Source: Helicoverpa zea (taxonomy: Eukaryota > Arthropoda > Insecta > Lepidoptera > Noctuidae). From it: a stretch of DNA of 64,000 bases. Positions 48,601-58,800 of the stretch are shown here, in pieces; position 1 is the stretch's first letter, and each line of letters begins with the position of its first letter. The notes under the pieces were generated by a model. That model saw only the letters and a program-made list of their open reading frames with translations. It was not told the origin of the DNA and searched no databases. The stretch lies in NCBI RefSeq assembly GCF_022581195.2, contig NC_061467.1:7068001-7132000 (forward strand). Direction: 5' to 3'. The position numbers and the translations under genes are program-made.

Positions 48601-49649
48601 CGCATTATTAAAAGTACAAAAATAGCTCTTAATTTATGAAACGATTTGATAATGCAATATTTATAACTTCCCGACGTAAGGCGTTAACACGTTCCAGAGT
48701 TACTTTAATTAAGTCTCCGATACGCCACATAATAAATAATTTATGCGAATACATTACAAGTTGTTCTGATATGGTCTACGATTTTGAAGAAAATCTAAAT
48801 TTGTGACAAAACTTTGAGGTTTTACAGTGATATGGCATAAAGTGGAAGGTATTGGTAATAACACGATAAGTTCACTTTGAAGTCACTGATTTTGATAGAC
48901 CATGGTGTCATCATTGCGTCAGCTTATGAAGGAAAACCCTAACATGGACATTATCATTCAACAACGTATTTGTAAATCGCAAAACTATCTGTTACCTACA
49001 CGAGGAAGATTATGAACTAATAATACCTATAATACGAAACAGAAGGCCGGGATTACACGCGAAACATAAGAAAGCTCTTGTGAATAGTTTATTTAAAAGT
49101 GAAAGGGATATTTGGATATCAGATAATACTCTCAGCTTTAAGTAGTTTAACCACTACAGCAAAATACACAAAAGTAAAAGTATCATAGTCTAAAGCTGTA
49201 TTAGAGAAATGGCGAATTTTCAAGTGTATATTTATTTATTGGTCCACCTCACATTCCTTATAAGATTTTATCAACGGAATGGTGTTTGGATACGATCACC
49301 AATTGCGATAAAGTTGCATTTCTTGTTTATTTCAAAAAGGAGTTTTAGTTGCTATATTCCCTTACTTACTGACGGCTACATTCTAGCAAGTTCATGCCGA
49401 AGATACTATAATAAAGTACACACCTAATATTGAAGAAGACATGATTTAATATTTCTCGCAACAAATGCCAATCGATGTGCTATGTAACTTATCCTAAATA
49501 TTCAAGTTCTTGCTGGGACCGATTATGTGTTGGATAATTCGATTGTCTAGCATATGAGGAGGCTTGCTTACCTGATGAGGATTAGCGCTGCAGCAGACCA
49601 GCAGGGCTGCGACGGCCACGGCCAGCGCTCCGCTGGCACTTCGCATCAT
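30538..49649 (-). CDS. Orcokinin A precursor, alternatively spliced, 33 coding exons
   Basis: Precursor of orcokinin-A neuropeptides, whose core NFDEIDRS is diagnostic of the arthropod family; they are secreted and act in gut, clock and ecdysteroid-gland control in other insects. Coding exons in transcript order: 49572-49649 (signal peptide MMRSASGALAVAVAALLVCC), 47359-47413, 45057-45168, 44256-44315, 42630-42722, 42345-42437, 41963-42043, 41618-41695, 41170-41235, then 21 array exons between 40832 and 31770, then 31141-31212, 30902-30994 and 30538-30643. All junctions are GT-AG, and the phases agree at every step; with all exons included the total is 2694 nt, 897 residues. The B exon (45541-46601) is skipped. 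Inclusion of every array exon in one mRNA is inference. Stop TAA at 30540. Confidence 0.88.
30902..30994 (-). CDS. Orcokinin-A exon, TFDELDQS variant
   Basis: 93 bp, phase 2 at both ends, acceptor CCAG and donor GTAAGA. It encodes SGMETYLKKR, then TFDELDQSNIKVFPS and KR. Dibasic sites on both sides define one clean peptide. Confidence 0.85.
31141..31212 (-). CDS. Orcokinin-A exon, NNFDEIDAS variant
   Basis: 72 bp, phase 2 at both ends, donor GTAAAC. It encodes SGLNALVQKR then NNFDEIDASETYD. It resembles the exon at 41963-42043 on the far side of the array (QKRNNFDEIDAS), so the array is bounded by related exons. The next exon supplies the following basic site. Confidence 0.82.
31213..31769. 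other. Intron outside the array
   Basis: It lacks the array's 'acaggcctcttctcatac' fragment. Around 31255-31437 there is a more GC-rich stretch that may be an old transposon fragment; its minus-strand open frame has no recognisable domain. Confidence 0.4.
31770..31850 (-). CDS. Orcokinin-A array exon, low-coordinate edge
   Basis: 81 bp, phase 2-2. It encodes SGLLRMLLKKR followed by NFDEIDRSELPPFKSR. It keeps an intact KKR cleavage site and ends in FKSR like the exons beyond the other edge (41170 to 42043), unlike the FQQQR ending of the inner array. Confidence 0.85.
32239..32307 (-). CDS. Orcokinin-A array exon without dibasic site
   Basis: 69 bp, phase 2-2, acceptor GCTTAG. It encodes LGLHNR then NFDEIDRSQLPPFQQQR. 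The core is intact but only a single Arg precedes it. It resembles the 41170-41235 exon (LGVHSR), which lies just past the other end of the array. Confidence 0.83.
32867..33152. mobile_element. Retroposed insertion in one array intron
   Basis: Absent from the other units. It is flanked by ACCGTGG at 32860-32866 and 33153-33159 and ends in a short A-rich stretch, so it looks like a 5'-truncated non-LTR element. Its minus strand has an open frame of 76 codons without a domain I recognise. It makes this intron about 200 bp longer and marks the unit as older than the identical inner ones. Confidence 0.5.
40749..40832 (-). CDS. Orcokinin-A array exon, intermediate type
   Basis: 84 bp, phase 2-2. 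The residues before the core read RQNGDF, between the QKRNF of type b and the QSGDF of type a, and the exon keeps the extra codon that type a lost. It ends SELPPFQQQR. It is the best candidate for the step at which the Lys-Arg site was lost. Confidence 0.85.
41170..41235 (-). CDS. Orcokinin-A exon, TFDEIDRS variant
   Basis: 66 bp, phase 2-2, acceptor GCTTAG, donor GTAACA. It encodes LGVHSR then TFDEIDRSELPPFKSR. Only single Arg residues border the peptide. Confidence 0.83.
41618..41695 (-). CDS. Orcokinin-A exon, NFDEIDASQLPPFKS
   Basis: 78 bp, phase 2-2. It encodes SALHVWLQKR then NFDEIDASQLPPFKSR. Intact KR before the core. The intron before it in the transcript (41696-41962) carries the best-preserved copy of the moth repeat that all array introns share. 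Confidence 0.86.
41729..41880 (+). repeat. Best-preserved copy of the intronic moth repeat
   Basis: Reads CAGGTCACAGGCCTCTTCTC, then CAATAATCACCACGCTGGCT, a GTCCAGGTTTATGG block and TCCTTGGTGTCCAAAATTCA, matching the free copy at 15190-15372. The array introns hold shorter, more altered versions in the same place and orientation. None is seen in the introns above 42043 or in 31213-31769. Confidence 0.75.
41963..42043 (-). CDS. Orcokinin-A exon, NNFDEIDASEMPPFKS
   Basis: 81 bp, phase 2-2. It encodes SGLNTLVQKR then NNFDEIDASEMPPFKSR. Intact KR. The doubled Asn also occurs in the 31141 exon. Confidence 0.86.
42345..42437 (-). CDS. Orcokinin-A exon, NFDEIDLSQMPYLSA
   Basis: 93 bp, phase 2-2, donor GTACGG. 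It encodes SGLEPLVQKR, NFDEIDLSQMPYLSA, KR, then YSYP. KR on both sides predicts a clean 15-residue peptide. Confidence 0.88.
42630..42722 (-). CDS. Orcokinin-A exon, NFDEIDLSQMPLLQS
   Basis: 93 bp, phase 2-2, donor GTATGG. It encodes SGLNTFVQKR, NFDEIDLSQMPLLQS, KR, then FTYS. It is a close paralogue of the neighbouring 42345 exon. Confidence 0.88.
42770..42816. repeat. Perfect 18-bp hairpin in an orcokinin intron
   Basis: TTAGTTCATCATTCCAAT (42770-42787) and its exact complement (42799-42816) with an 11-base loop. It lies about 50 bases upstream (in transcript sense) of the 42630-42722 exon. It is too short for a typical microRNA precursor; it may affect RNA folding or be a small insertion. 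Confidence 0.6.
42830..44255. other. Orcokinin intron with unexplained segment
   Basis: 1.5-kb intron between the 42630 and 44256 exons. Its first third (about 42850-43135) is more GC-rich and holds a 76-codon minus-strand open frame without a recognisable domain; it may be an old transposon piece. The remainder is AT-rich and featureless. Confidence 0.35.
44256..44315 (-). CDS. First orcokinin-A peptide exon
   Basis: 60 bp. It encodes PYGGYYGDGFPKR then NFDEIDR, so it supplies a KR site and the first core; the rest of the peptide (SGLN...) comes from the next exon. The acceptor is CCGCAG and the donor GTAAGG. Confidence 0.86.
45057..45168 (-). CDS. Orcokinin exon 4A, A-specific linker
   Basis: 112 bp, acceptor ACATAG, donor GTAAGT. 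It follows the shared exon at phase 1 and encodes GHKTAAVDASDGGALVRK, then VREIRHSGYVPYLISRR and FA. No FDEID core. It opens the A form when the B exon is skipped; RK and RR pairs could release a spacer peptide. Confidence 0.82.
45541..46601 (-). CDS. Orcokinin-B exon
   Basis: Single 1061-bp exon, acceptor TTACAG, stop TAG. It follows the shared exon at phase 1, exactly as exon 4A does, so the two are alternatives. Peptides are set off mostly by single Arg or by KR. The three units closest to the C-terminus read NLVMR in place of NLVKR (AAG to ATG), and one unit has NLDPLGGG. Confidence 0.93.
45541..49649 (-). CDS. Orcokinin B precursor splice form
   Basis: Same signal-peptide exon (49572-49649) and shared exon (47359-47413), joined to a single large exon (45541-46601) at a phase-1 junction, giving 1194 nt and 397 residues. 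Orcokinin B peptides of the NLDSLGGGNLVR type fill the exon. After an amphipathic start (GYNQKELEDFLRYLLHYENK) come NLNGLGGNSLLGR, NTNGLGGSSLLGR and NLGNLGGSSLAGR, further variants, and then a 75-bp tandem repeat giving nine NLD[S/P]LGGGNLVR and eight SLDSIGGPNLV(K/M)R. The stop is TAG at 45543-45541; an ATTAAA at 45449-45444 (minus strand) is a candidate poly(A) signal. A/B production by exon choice is established for insects; the junctions here fit it exactly. Confidence 0.92.
45557..46220 (-). repeat. 75-bp tandem repeat in the orcokinin-B exon
   Basis: Almost nine units of 75 bp, in frame, each encoding NLDSLGGGNLVR plus SLDSIGGPNLVKR. Units differ by a few bases only. The high identity suggests recent unequal exchange or gene conversion. 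The open frames seen on the plus strand across this block are by-products of the repeat. Confidence 0.93.
47359..47413 (-). CDS. Orcokinin shared exon 3
   Basis: 55 bp, acceptor CATCAG, donor GTAAGT. It encodes EQDVSGSEHNSAERFDAS and one leftover base. It starts in phase 0 after the signal-peptide exon and ends in phase 1, matching both the B exon and exon 4A. Confidence 0.85.
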
Positions 49650-49659
49650 TGTGCCTGAT
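49572..49659 (-). CDS. Orcokinin exon 2, start codon and signal peptide
   Basis: Acceptor ATACAG, 10 bases of 5'UTR, then two ATG codons in tandem (49649 and 49646), either of which could start. It encodes a hydrophobic signal peptide ending CCSANPHQ, with cleavage likely near SA|NP. The donor is GTAAGC. The B and A precursors share it, so both enter the secretory path. Confidence 0.88.
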
Positions 49660-49911
49660 CTGTATCAAACAAAACATTCTATGCATCACATCCTTAAATA
49701 CACGTCCTCATTATTGCCTACATTCTACTTGTTACTTTAAATTGGCGCATTATCGCCAATTTAAAAAATACATTATTTTTATTACATTATATATGAAATA
49801 AAATAATTGTATGTGGAAACGTGAAATTGGAAACATACGCATACCTATTATTATCCTATTATTTTAAAGTGTGTTGGTGAACTGTGAAATTTTCTTTCTG
49901 AACGGTTAGTT

Positions 49912-50310
49912 ATACAAGCTGTTGATTTGCATCCGTGCCATAGTCAAGGACATAATTATGCTAATGATTCTCGACCCAAATCAACAAAAAAATTGGTACG
50001 TAATATTTTTTTTACTTTAATTTTCCGAATTCCGAAAACTGTCATCTAGCCGTATTTAAACTTGGCGCGTGTGGTACTGGCCTTAAAACCGTGCTGCGCA
50101 CTCACACAAACGCAAACACAAAGAATACGCAACGATTATTCATAAATTTCATTCATAAAATTGGATTACTTCTGAAATATTACGACATTACAATGACAAA
50201 AAAGCAGTGCATATTAGCTATTTCCCGTCTACTGTAATTCCAATAGATTATTTACGTATTTTATGTCCTCCTCCTGAACTATGGCACAAATGCAAATCAA
50301 CACCTTGTAT
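49912..50310. mobile_element. 400-bp inverted-repeat element, copy 1, orcokinin intron 1
   Basis: Starts ATACAAGCTGTTGATTTGCA and ends with the complement of ATACAAGGTGTTGATTTGCA, so it has about 28-bp inverted ends. A second copy in the same orientation lies at 55031-55430 and matches along its length. It is a non-autonomous DNA transposon; the target duplication is probably two bases (AT or TA). Confidence 0.72.
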
Positions 50311-50835
50311 ATGTAATATGTTATTACCTTATATTTATTACTTAAATATTAGTAAAGATTTATTCGACTCCCTATGACGTGGAGGGAAACCGCAGCAAAT
50401 TACAAGAGAGCAAATACGGATTACCTATTAAGGAAAACGGTAAAACATTTCAAACAGCGGCCTACACATTCAAAGTACCTAAGTGATTCATGTTAACTTT
50501 CGGCCGTAAGTTGTGTTTGTTAAATAGTAGTAGAAAGATGCGTTCATGGAGTGAAATCTAGACACACGGCAGTGTGTCCGCCAAGTTCGAGCAAAAAAAG
50601 CGACACACCGGCCGTGGGTTATATTACACGAACCATTTCGGGCCAAATTCGAACACCCTATAACTCAAAATCTATTTTATTTACGCATATCAAATTTCAA
50701 GTATCTGTTGAGACCCCCTCACTTATCTAAAATACAAAATTTCATTAATATACCTATTGTAGGTCTTGAGATATTGACGTCAGAAAATCGCTATTTTTAC
50801 TATACACTCACTGACTGACTGACTGACTGACTGAC

Positions 50836-51698
50836 TCACTCATCAAAAACCTAGACCACTTCCAATGGTCGTATTGACTTGAAATTTGGCATGGAGGTAG
50901 GTCTTTATGTCAAGGTAAAGGGAAAAATCTGAAAATGGTCAAGTGTGGGTCGGTTTTAAAATAATGAAGGTGTTTTATACCCCTAAAGAACTAAAACGAA
51001 CTAAATTTATTTATCTATATTTATATAATATATCTTCGAATGGTCGTACCGATCTGAAATTCGTTACAAAGGTTTGTATTTAGTCAAAGTAAAGTAAAAA
51101 TCTGAAAACGGCCAAGTGTGAGTCACTTTCGAAAATAACGAATGTGTAACTTTGATCCACAAACATAATATATGATAACATGGTATGTCAGTCAGTTGGT
51201 AAATCTAGTTCATTTCTTTGTAAGAAGCGTGCATATTAAAAAATCTGAAAGATAGTATAAATGAGTCATTTCCTTAACTAACTTAGTCATATGAAAAAAA
51301 TAAAATAAACAACCTTACAAAAATAAATGAAATCCCACCCAAAACAAAAATGTGAAAGACTGCCAAGTTCGATAATATGGGAACGCTTCGCCTATAAAAG
51401 AAGTGAGATCTGAATAAGTACCAAGTTCCATACACATACCTCAGTTAAAAATAGTTACTTTTTAATGATGTTACTTGGCAAGTTTTAATAGAAAATTAAA
51501 TACTTGATTCATTGCATTTAGTAGGTTTATAACAAGGTGTGTGAAAACTTGCCAAGTAGCATCATTAAAAAGTAACTATTTTTAACTGAGGTATGTGTAT
51601 GGAACTTGGTACTTATTCAGATCTCACTTCTTTTATAGGCGAAGCGTTCCCATATTATCGAACTTGGCAGTCTTTCACATTTTTGTTTTGGGTGGGAT
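50836..51698 (-). mobile_element. Foldback element plus tail, copy 2, orcokinin intron 1
   Basis: The foldback block is 51332-51698, with arms of about 158 bp that are nearly perfect complements starting ATCCCACCCAAAACAAAAAT. The adjoining tail (50836-51331) matches 19354-19868 in opposite orientation. A run of ACTG repeats (about 50807-50838) borders the tail, and related sequence may extend left to about 50640. Confidence 0.75.
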
Positions 51699-53957
51699 AA
51701 AACATTTCTCTGACATCATATTACCATGAAATGCAGTAATTTAAAATTGCATGGCGATATGATTTACTGCTCTCAGTAATAAACGTCACGCCTTGAATGT
51801 ATAACGTTTCATTAGATTACACTCGCGCAGTACATTCTCATGTTGTTTTAAAATTATAATTCAGTATTATATTTTTTTCTTATTTTTCCGTCTACGTAAA
51901 ATATTAATGTTGTGTTTGCTTGATTCAAATTACCTTGTTAATTGAAGCAGGATAACGTTGCGTATATGAAACGAAAATGAATTGAATTCTTCGCTTGTAA
52001 TTTTTGTGACGTATAAATGTTTTATGTTTTCACAATTCAATAAGTATTCAAAGTAATTATGGTTATGAGAACGTTTTATGTTCTTTTTGCCGTAAATGCA
52101 ATAACTAAAAGCTAGAAGACTACCCGTACAGTCTTTCGCATTAAAAAAGCTTTACCCTTATCGCATTTATACCCGATTTAGCAGCAAATATCGAACGCGT
52201 GAATTATAAGATGCCGTAATTATAAAGACATCAACGCACTAAATGTTAATATCGTTTACAGAATATAAATAAAAACCGTTTTCAGATCAATATTCAGTTA
52301 CTGTAATACGAGTATACGGCACTTGAAGATGTCACATATCATAACTTAAGTAATAAGTGATGTGCGACTTACGGAAAATGTGAGTACATTAAAAATAAAG
52401 TTTTTATTACTCGTTAGGTACTCTATCTTCATTTTATGACAAACAGGTAATGAAAGCAGTAAAATCAATCATGTGACCTTTCATTGAATTCCGCGTGAGT
52501 TTTGATCGAGTTTCTAGAACTGGGTTGTGGGAGATGTTACACGTGCAAGCAATCATGCCGTCGATTGGGATGAACCAATTTTTTTTAATCTAAATATAGA
52601 ATATATACGAATTATAGCATTATCTTATAAGTCAAAGATGTCACGGCGGTAAGTCTATTTATAGATAAGTATCTCATTCAAATTAAAGCTTGCCAAATTG
52701 TCCTGTTAAAGGACAAGGTTTATGTTCGTCTCTTTTTCTTTTACTTTATTCAAAAGACTGGACATTATAAGCTGTTTAAATAAATGAACAATTGCTAATA
52801 TTCTTTAAAAGGAAATTGAAGAGCCGACAAACAATGACACTAATATGGCTTATGAAACCCTCTGTAATTTTAACGGGTTACATCAAGGTACGGCCGAAAA
52901 GATCAATGAAGAGAAACGAAACAATACAATATGTAGATTATATATAAATATAAGAACCGACAGATTGAAAAGGAAATAGCAAAAGCTAAAATATAAATAC
53001 AATTTCATTACGTTGACAAACAATTGAAATATAAATTAATCAAAACTGAATGACAACCAAAGGGTTGGTTGATTGACAATGATGAGTGATCATTGATAGG
53101 TCTGAATATTTTGAAGAAATTATTTTGGAACAAACTCAAAATATTACTGTTCACTGATATAAGGGCGAATAAAATGTAGTAAGCTGTACTGCTAAACAAG
53201 GCACGCATTGTCAGGAGGCTTCTCTTGGATCATGTTATTAAATTAATGTACTTATTTATTACAAAAAAGTTAAGTCTGAATTATACTAAAAAACCCGCAA
53301 AACCGTTGCAATGGTTTGACTAACTTATTTGTCTGTTTAAATTTCTTTAACAAATTATTATAATTGTTATATTTGTGTACTCCATAATTGGCGTAATGTT
53401 TGGTATGATGATTTAATGTAATGTGAAGTTTCTTCTCATAAATAAATAAATATATGAATACGAAAAAGACATATTATTATTATTGTCAGCTGGTAGTAAC
53501 AAATCCATGAAAGCTCCTCTCAATGCAACAGTCCTCAAAGACTGAAAACACAGAAGTCCGTTGGATAAAACGAAAGATAACATCTCTCTTGTAAAATTAC
53601 GAGCTCTTCAGCTTTTTATCTTTAATGGAACCAGTTATAAAGTGCACAACTCGAAGATATTCCGCGTTTTCAAAACACATATTTTATTATGAGAAAGGTA
53701 TTTTTTAATTCATCTTTACCTTTTATCTGATGTTTTTCTTAAACGATTCGTTTGCAATGATGTCGTATAAAAGTTTTTGAAAATTTTAAAAATATGAAAA
53801 TCACTTAGTTCATGTTATGTTTTACAAGTTTCGTATGGTACAAACTACATGACATCGAGTAAAGTTACCTATATGTAGGTAATCAAAAGTTATTATTTAA
53901 ATGGGGTTTAGTATTTTTTAATTCTATATTATTTATTTTACCATAAAATATGTTAAT
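51699..53957. other. Orcokinin intron 1, no further feature seen
   Basis: AT-rich intron DNA without a recognised exon, RNA gene or repeat. Confidence 0.4.
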
Positions 53958-54014
53958 TGGAATAAGTTTTCATATCGGTGAAAAGTAAGCACATAGAGAC
54001 CATTTACATTAGGT
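53958..54014 (+). repeat. 57-bp repeat, copy in orcokinin intron 1
   Basis: TGGAATAAGTTTTCATATCG ... ACATTAGGT. An identical 57-bp copy is at 55843-55899. This copy lies 210 bases inside intron 1, the other about 1.55 kb upstream of the start site, so they flank the promoter. Confidence 0.8.
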
Positions 54015-54223
54015 TGTTGTTACTTGAAAGTACACTTTTATATTTCTAAATTATAATAAAATACTATAAATGGAAATGATTTCTATTTTGTAAATTTTAC
54101 TTGCAATTTTTGCGAAAAACAGAACATGTAAGGGGAGAGACAAGTATTTTTTAGAAAAATATTTTCGATTACAATTTTTTTGTTTGTGCAAAAATAAAAA
54201 ATGAAATATATTTTCGTACGAAC

Positions 54224-54288
54224 CTGTTTGTAGTGTCCGGGGTTGAGGGAGGTCGTGGTTGTCGGTGGTTGTGTTGCGTTGTGCCGCT
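54224..54288 (-). other. Orcokinin exon 1, 5'UTR
   Basis: Non-coding first exon ending CAAACAG with donor GTTCGT. It begins at a likely initiator TTCAGC (A at 54288), 24 bases after the TATA box. The exon sequence is free of ATG. Confidence 0.65.
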
Positions 54289-54304
54289 GAAGCCTTCGAC
54301 TCGG

Positions 54305-54312
54305 CTTATATA
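54305..54312 (-). promoter_or_regulatory. TATA box of the orcokinin gene
   Basis: TATATAAG on the minus strand, followed 24 bases later by an initiator-like TTCAGC. Immediately upstream lies a G/C-rich block (54325-54360 on the plus strand). Spacing fits a focused insect promoter. Confidence 0.65.
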
Positions 54313-54360
54313 TCCCGTGCGTGTCGGGGGCGGATCGGCGGGCGGGCGGATACCGCTTGC

Positions 54361-55030
54361 AATAACTGTCCCCCTTTTTTTCAGAAAATTGTACCTAGAA
54401 CTTATTTATCTTAGGTATCAAAATTGAAAGTATTAAAAATTAGAATTGAAAATATTCCTGTAAAAATGTTAGGTATAGTATAATTATTGTGTGTATTTGC
54501 ATGAAAAAAGTTTTAAAACGAATTAAAAGGCGCAGTGCTAAAGTTCTGTATAGGATATGTGTTTCAGGTTCATTCTGAAATTAAACATATGGAGTGTTTT
54601 TCATTCGCAAAAATATGTAAAACTTTTTTGTTTTTCTAGGATTTAGCCTCTATATACTTACTTACCGGTATTATGCGGAGTTGGTCAAAAGATAAATATG
54701 CATATTGTACTTACAACGTGCATATTTTTACTTTCCTTTTCAATCTAATTCTAATTAGCGTTGTTTAACTTATTTAAAATCGAAGGAATGTCAACGTAAT
54801 TATTAATATTACTACTGCTATTATTATTTACTATTCATAGAAACTAATCTATATTTACGAATATAAAATGACTTATCTAATTCATCATATTACCAAAGTG
54901 AGGAAATTAGCAATTTAGAGGTATATAGAAATTTATTTCGTTTGTGTGTTCTACTTTCTAAATAAAACCGTTCCAATTAAGAAACTAACTTAAAAGCTAT
55001 TAGCGATCACTAAAATAAATAGAAGTATTA
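54361..55030. other. Upstream of orcokinin promoter
   Basis: AT-rich DNA likely to hold regulatory sites; I cannot name any. Confidence 0.35.
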
Positions 55031-55430
55031 ATACAAGCTGTTGATTTGCATCCGTGCCATATTCAAGGAGGTAATTATGCTAATGATTCTCGACCCAAAT
55101 CAATAAAAAAATTGGTACGTAATTTTTTTTCTTTAATTTTTTTTCGGAATTCCGTAAATGTCATCTAGCCTTATTTAAACTTGGCGCGTATGTTACTGGC
55201 GTTAAAACCGTGCAGCACCCTCACACGAACGCAAACACAAAGCATACGCAACGATCACTCATAAATTTAATTCATAAAATTGGATTACTTCGGAAATACC
55301 ATGACATTACAATGACAAAAAAAACAGTGCATATTAGTTATTTCCCATCTACTGTAATTCCAATCGATTATTTACGTATTGTATGTCCTCCTCCTGAACT
55401 ATGGCACAAATGCAAATCAACACCTTGTAT
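55031..55430. mobile_element. 400-bp inverted-repeat element, copy 2, upstream of orcokinin
   Basis: Same family and orientation as 49912-50310, with ends ATACAAGCTGTTG and CAACACCTTGTAT. It starts about 720 bp upstream of the TATA box. ATTA occurs on both sides and may be the target duplicate or chance. Confidence 0.72.
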
Positions 55431-55842
55431 ATTATATACCTATTTATAGTTTGTTAATAGGTCTGCTTATGTGGGTGCTTATAAGTAAGAACTTTACTGA
55501 TTCAGTAGTTGACATTTTAAAGGATTTTTCAATACTTTTCGTCATTTCTCTGAAATGAATTTATGTTTTCATACGCTGAAATCAAAATTGCAAATAGCCA
55601 AAATGCTGTATGCATTGTTCTCTTGATTGTAATATTTTGAGGTTTGAGCAAACTTTATTAATATTTCCGATAACAATTTTTAGTAACTATGGCAACGAAT
55701 GACCTGAATACATGGAGTTATCAGATGAAAGGAACATATTTATGTAACAATTAGTTAAGAGGTCATAAATAGATAACGAGACAAACAAAAACCTACGTCT
55801 TTCTTCAGTTCAAGACCTTTGTAATTATAAATGAGTTTCAAA

Positions 55843-55899
55843 TGGAATAAGTTTTCATATCGGTGAAAAGTAAGCACATAGAGACCATTTACATTAGGT
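55843..55899 (+). repeat. 57-bp repeat, upstream copy
   Basis: Identical to 53958-54014 across 57 bp and with diverged flanks. No inverted ends or A tail are seen. Confidence 0.8.
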
Positions 55900-58800
55900 A
55901 ACTAAATAAACAAACGTTTATGAAAAAAAGCGTTTTGTCATAATTGTAACTAGCTGAAGATTCATTATGTCTATGTAGTAAGTTGTATGTATTTATGACA
56001 CAAAATATTGCTGAGTGAAGTTTGGTTAGAAAACAATAAGGTTCCTCGAAAATTCGAGCTTCACAATTGAAAAAAAATGTGTTTAACTTGAATTATCGTA
56101 AGTCACATTAGTACCTAGTATCTAGGCTTTATTTATGACAAGACATAAAATGATTTTGTTATAATTTTCAGGGAGGCGTCATTATTAATGTCCGCTGTCA
56201 CATCTTGTTGCATCGTAAACGACTCACATTTTCCAGAATTTGTCGTAGGTACATTCAAAGTACACTAATCTTAATTTATGGTAGGTTTTCATTTTGGCTC
56301 CCCATTTCTTATTTATTATGCTTACCTTCTCGACAACATATAAATTTGTTCGGTTCCAAATAGGTATAGGTATTTGAGAAATATACTCGTACATATTATG
56401 TAACTGTTAATTGTAAATTAGAATACATATAGGACAAAAATAAAGTGATAGGAGTAAATAAAGGTAAACAAGCTGTTTTATGCAGTTTTGTTTAAGTCTC
56501 AAGTATACTACTTTTTTCATCCGAAAAAAAAAGAAGATAGATTTCCTCTATAAATGCGCTTTCTTATCCTGAAGGAATTATTCGAATCGGATTAGAAGTT
56601 TCTGAGATTGGCATCTTCAAATAAAAATATTGGATATGGATAAAAATATCACAAGGAAGGATATAATAAGAAGAACGAAAGAAATACCTACAACATTATA
56701 AACTACGCGCTTTTCTGAGTACACAAACATTCATATTTTCACACTGGTCTAACTAATAAAAAAAAATCTTTGTCGTTATCAGGACTAGGCTGGACATATT
56801 GTTTTTTTCGTAGTTTTTAGCACACCGAATTCAATAAATTAATACTTTTAAAAAACTCTAGAGAACCACGCTTTTATATGCTCGTGAAAATGGTCAAAGT
56901 TCATTAAGACTTTAAAAACTAGGAGCTATACTAAAAAAGATTAAGAAAAGGTTAAGAAAAAAATAATGCCACTTAACGTTGTCGTAATTGTATAAGTCGA
57001 GAAAGGGCTCACCTATCCAAATCAAATGTTTAGGCTTTATTCGGTTCTTCATTTATCACATGTTTGTTACAAAATGGTGGACTTTACTTATATCTAGCGA
57101 AGCACGTACTGGGCCACTAGTAGCTTATAATATTACAATCAAAAATATTACCCATAAATTGAAACATAATTAAACATATTTCGATTTTCCGCGTTTACAA
57201 AGTTTAATTTTATGTTTTAGCGTTCCGTATCAAAATGACGGATCCATAGATAAAAGGAAAAAATCCTTGTGAGAGCACTTTGAGATTAGTCAATCTGTCT
57301 GTCAGTCACTTATAGCGAAGCAATATGTAGGGTTATCAACTGAAAATAAAAGGTTGTAAGATCTTTAATCTTTCAGCTGTGAATGAAACTTACGAAAAAG
57401 CTCATAGACTTAAATAGGCTATTCATTCTTTTTACTATGTTTAACTTACAGTTACTTACCGTCTTACCACAAAAACTTTTAAACGTCAGTTTAAGCCTTG
57501 TCTAAAAAATGTCAAATTATGACGTTGACATATGGTTCATTTTGCAGCCACAATTTTTTAGACAAGTGCCATTATTGTTTTGTTAGAAAGGAACCGAACC
57601 CTCAGTTATCGAGACCGACTCGAACTTGTCCCTTTCCTATTGAGTACCTAAGTAACGCATCGCCACCTTGAGTTAAAGTTCAAAGACAATTGAATTTAGC
57701 GGCACGTGAAACATTTTTGCCCGGGGTAAGTTTACGCGACTATTGGCAAGTTCTTAACTTACCCGTAACTTTATAGGACTTTGCATATTGGATGCGGGTT
57801 TCGAATATGCGTATTGTTCAGTATTGAGGAAAGGATTTTAGATTAGTGTACTTGCCAGTAACCAAGAATAGAATAGAAGTTAGCAAAATTATTTAATACT
57901 GTAGATATTTACAATATATGTTAATATTGTCTCTGATATCCTTCTTCAGCATGTGCGCTGAAACAATGCTGTCAAAGAAAAGTCATGGGAGCGCTTGTGG
58001 ACTTTATGACTGGGCGTTGTTTTAAAACGGTATATTCTTCAGCAGTGTTTTGTTTCTGCTTTTTGACTGTAATTCTGTTGTCTGAAACAGGCTAGAGCCA
58101 AAAGATTATCTCATCTAATTATGGAGGAATAATTCTTAATTATCGTGTAAGTGCGTAGTTGGATGTAAAAACTTAGGCTTTGACTTTAAAAATCAAATTA
58201 AGTTAGTTATTCAGAAGTTAAACGATCCTATTTGTAAGAAATAGGGATCGTCGAAAAGTTTGCAAAAATTGAATTGTTTTTTAAATTATTCGAAACTGAC
58301 GAAAGATTTTACTGACAGCTGAATTAGTTGAAGGTTTGGATAAGTTTATAAACTAATGTTCTGTTAACAATCTTCAGATCAATACAGAGTGGAACTTATC
58401 TGATAGCTTACTTCATACAGTTACAATTAAACCCGGGTTGCTATTGAGTTCGGTTTTCAGATTTAATAGTGACGGACACTGATGGACAATACGGACAAAT
58501 AATGACGGACAACGGCATTTTAAAGCCATAATCTTTCTTTAACTATCCGGTGACGTAAACAATATGAAGCATTAAACCCTTATCCTCGAAGTCATATTTA
58601 TATGAGCGCCATGTTATGTCGCACTACAATGTTTGTTACGCCATTTTACATGAGCGAAATGAAATCTTCTATGTTATCTTATTGTGGGAACTTTGGTGAA
58701 ATGGAATGGCTTTTAACCATACTTACAGTTCATAAAAAATAAGAGAAAAGAAGCTATAACTAGCTATGATGTGTACCTATACCTAATGTGTTTGTGATAC

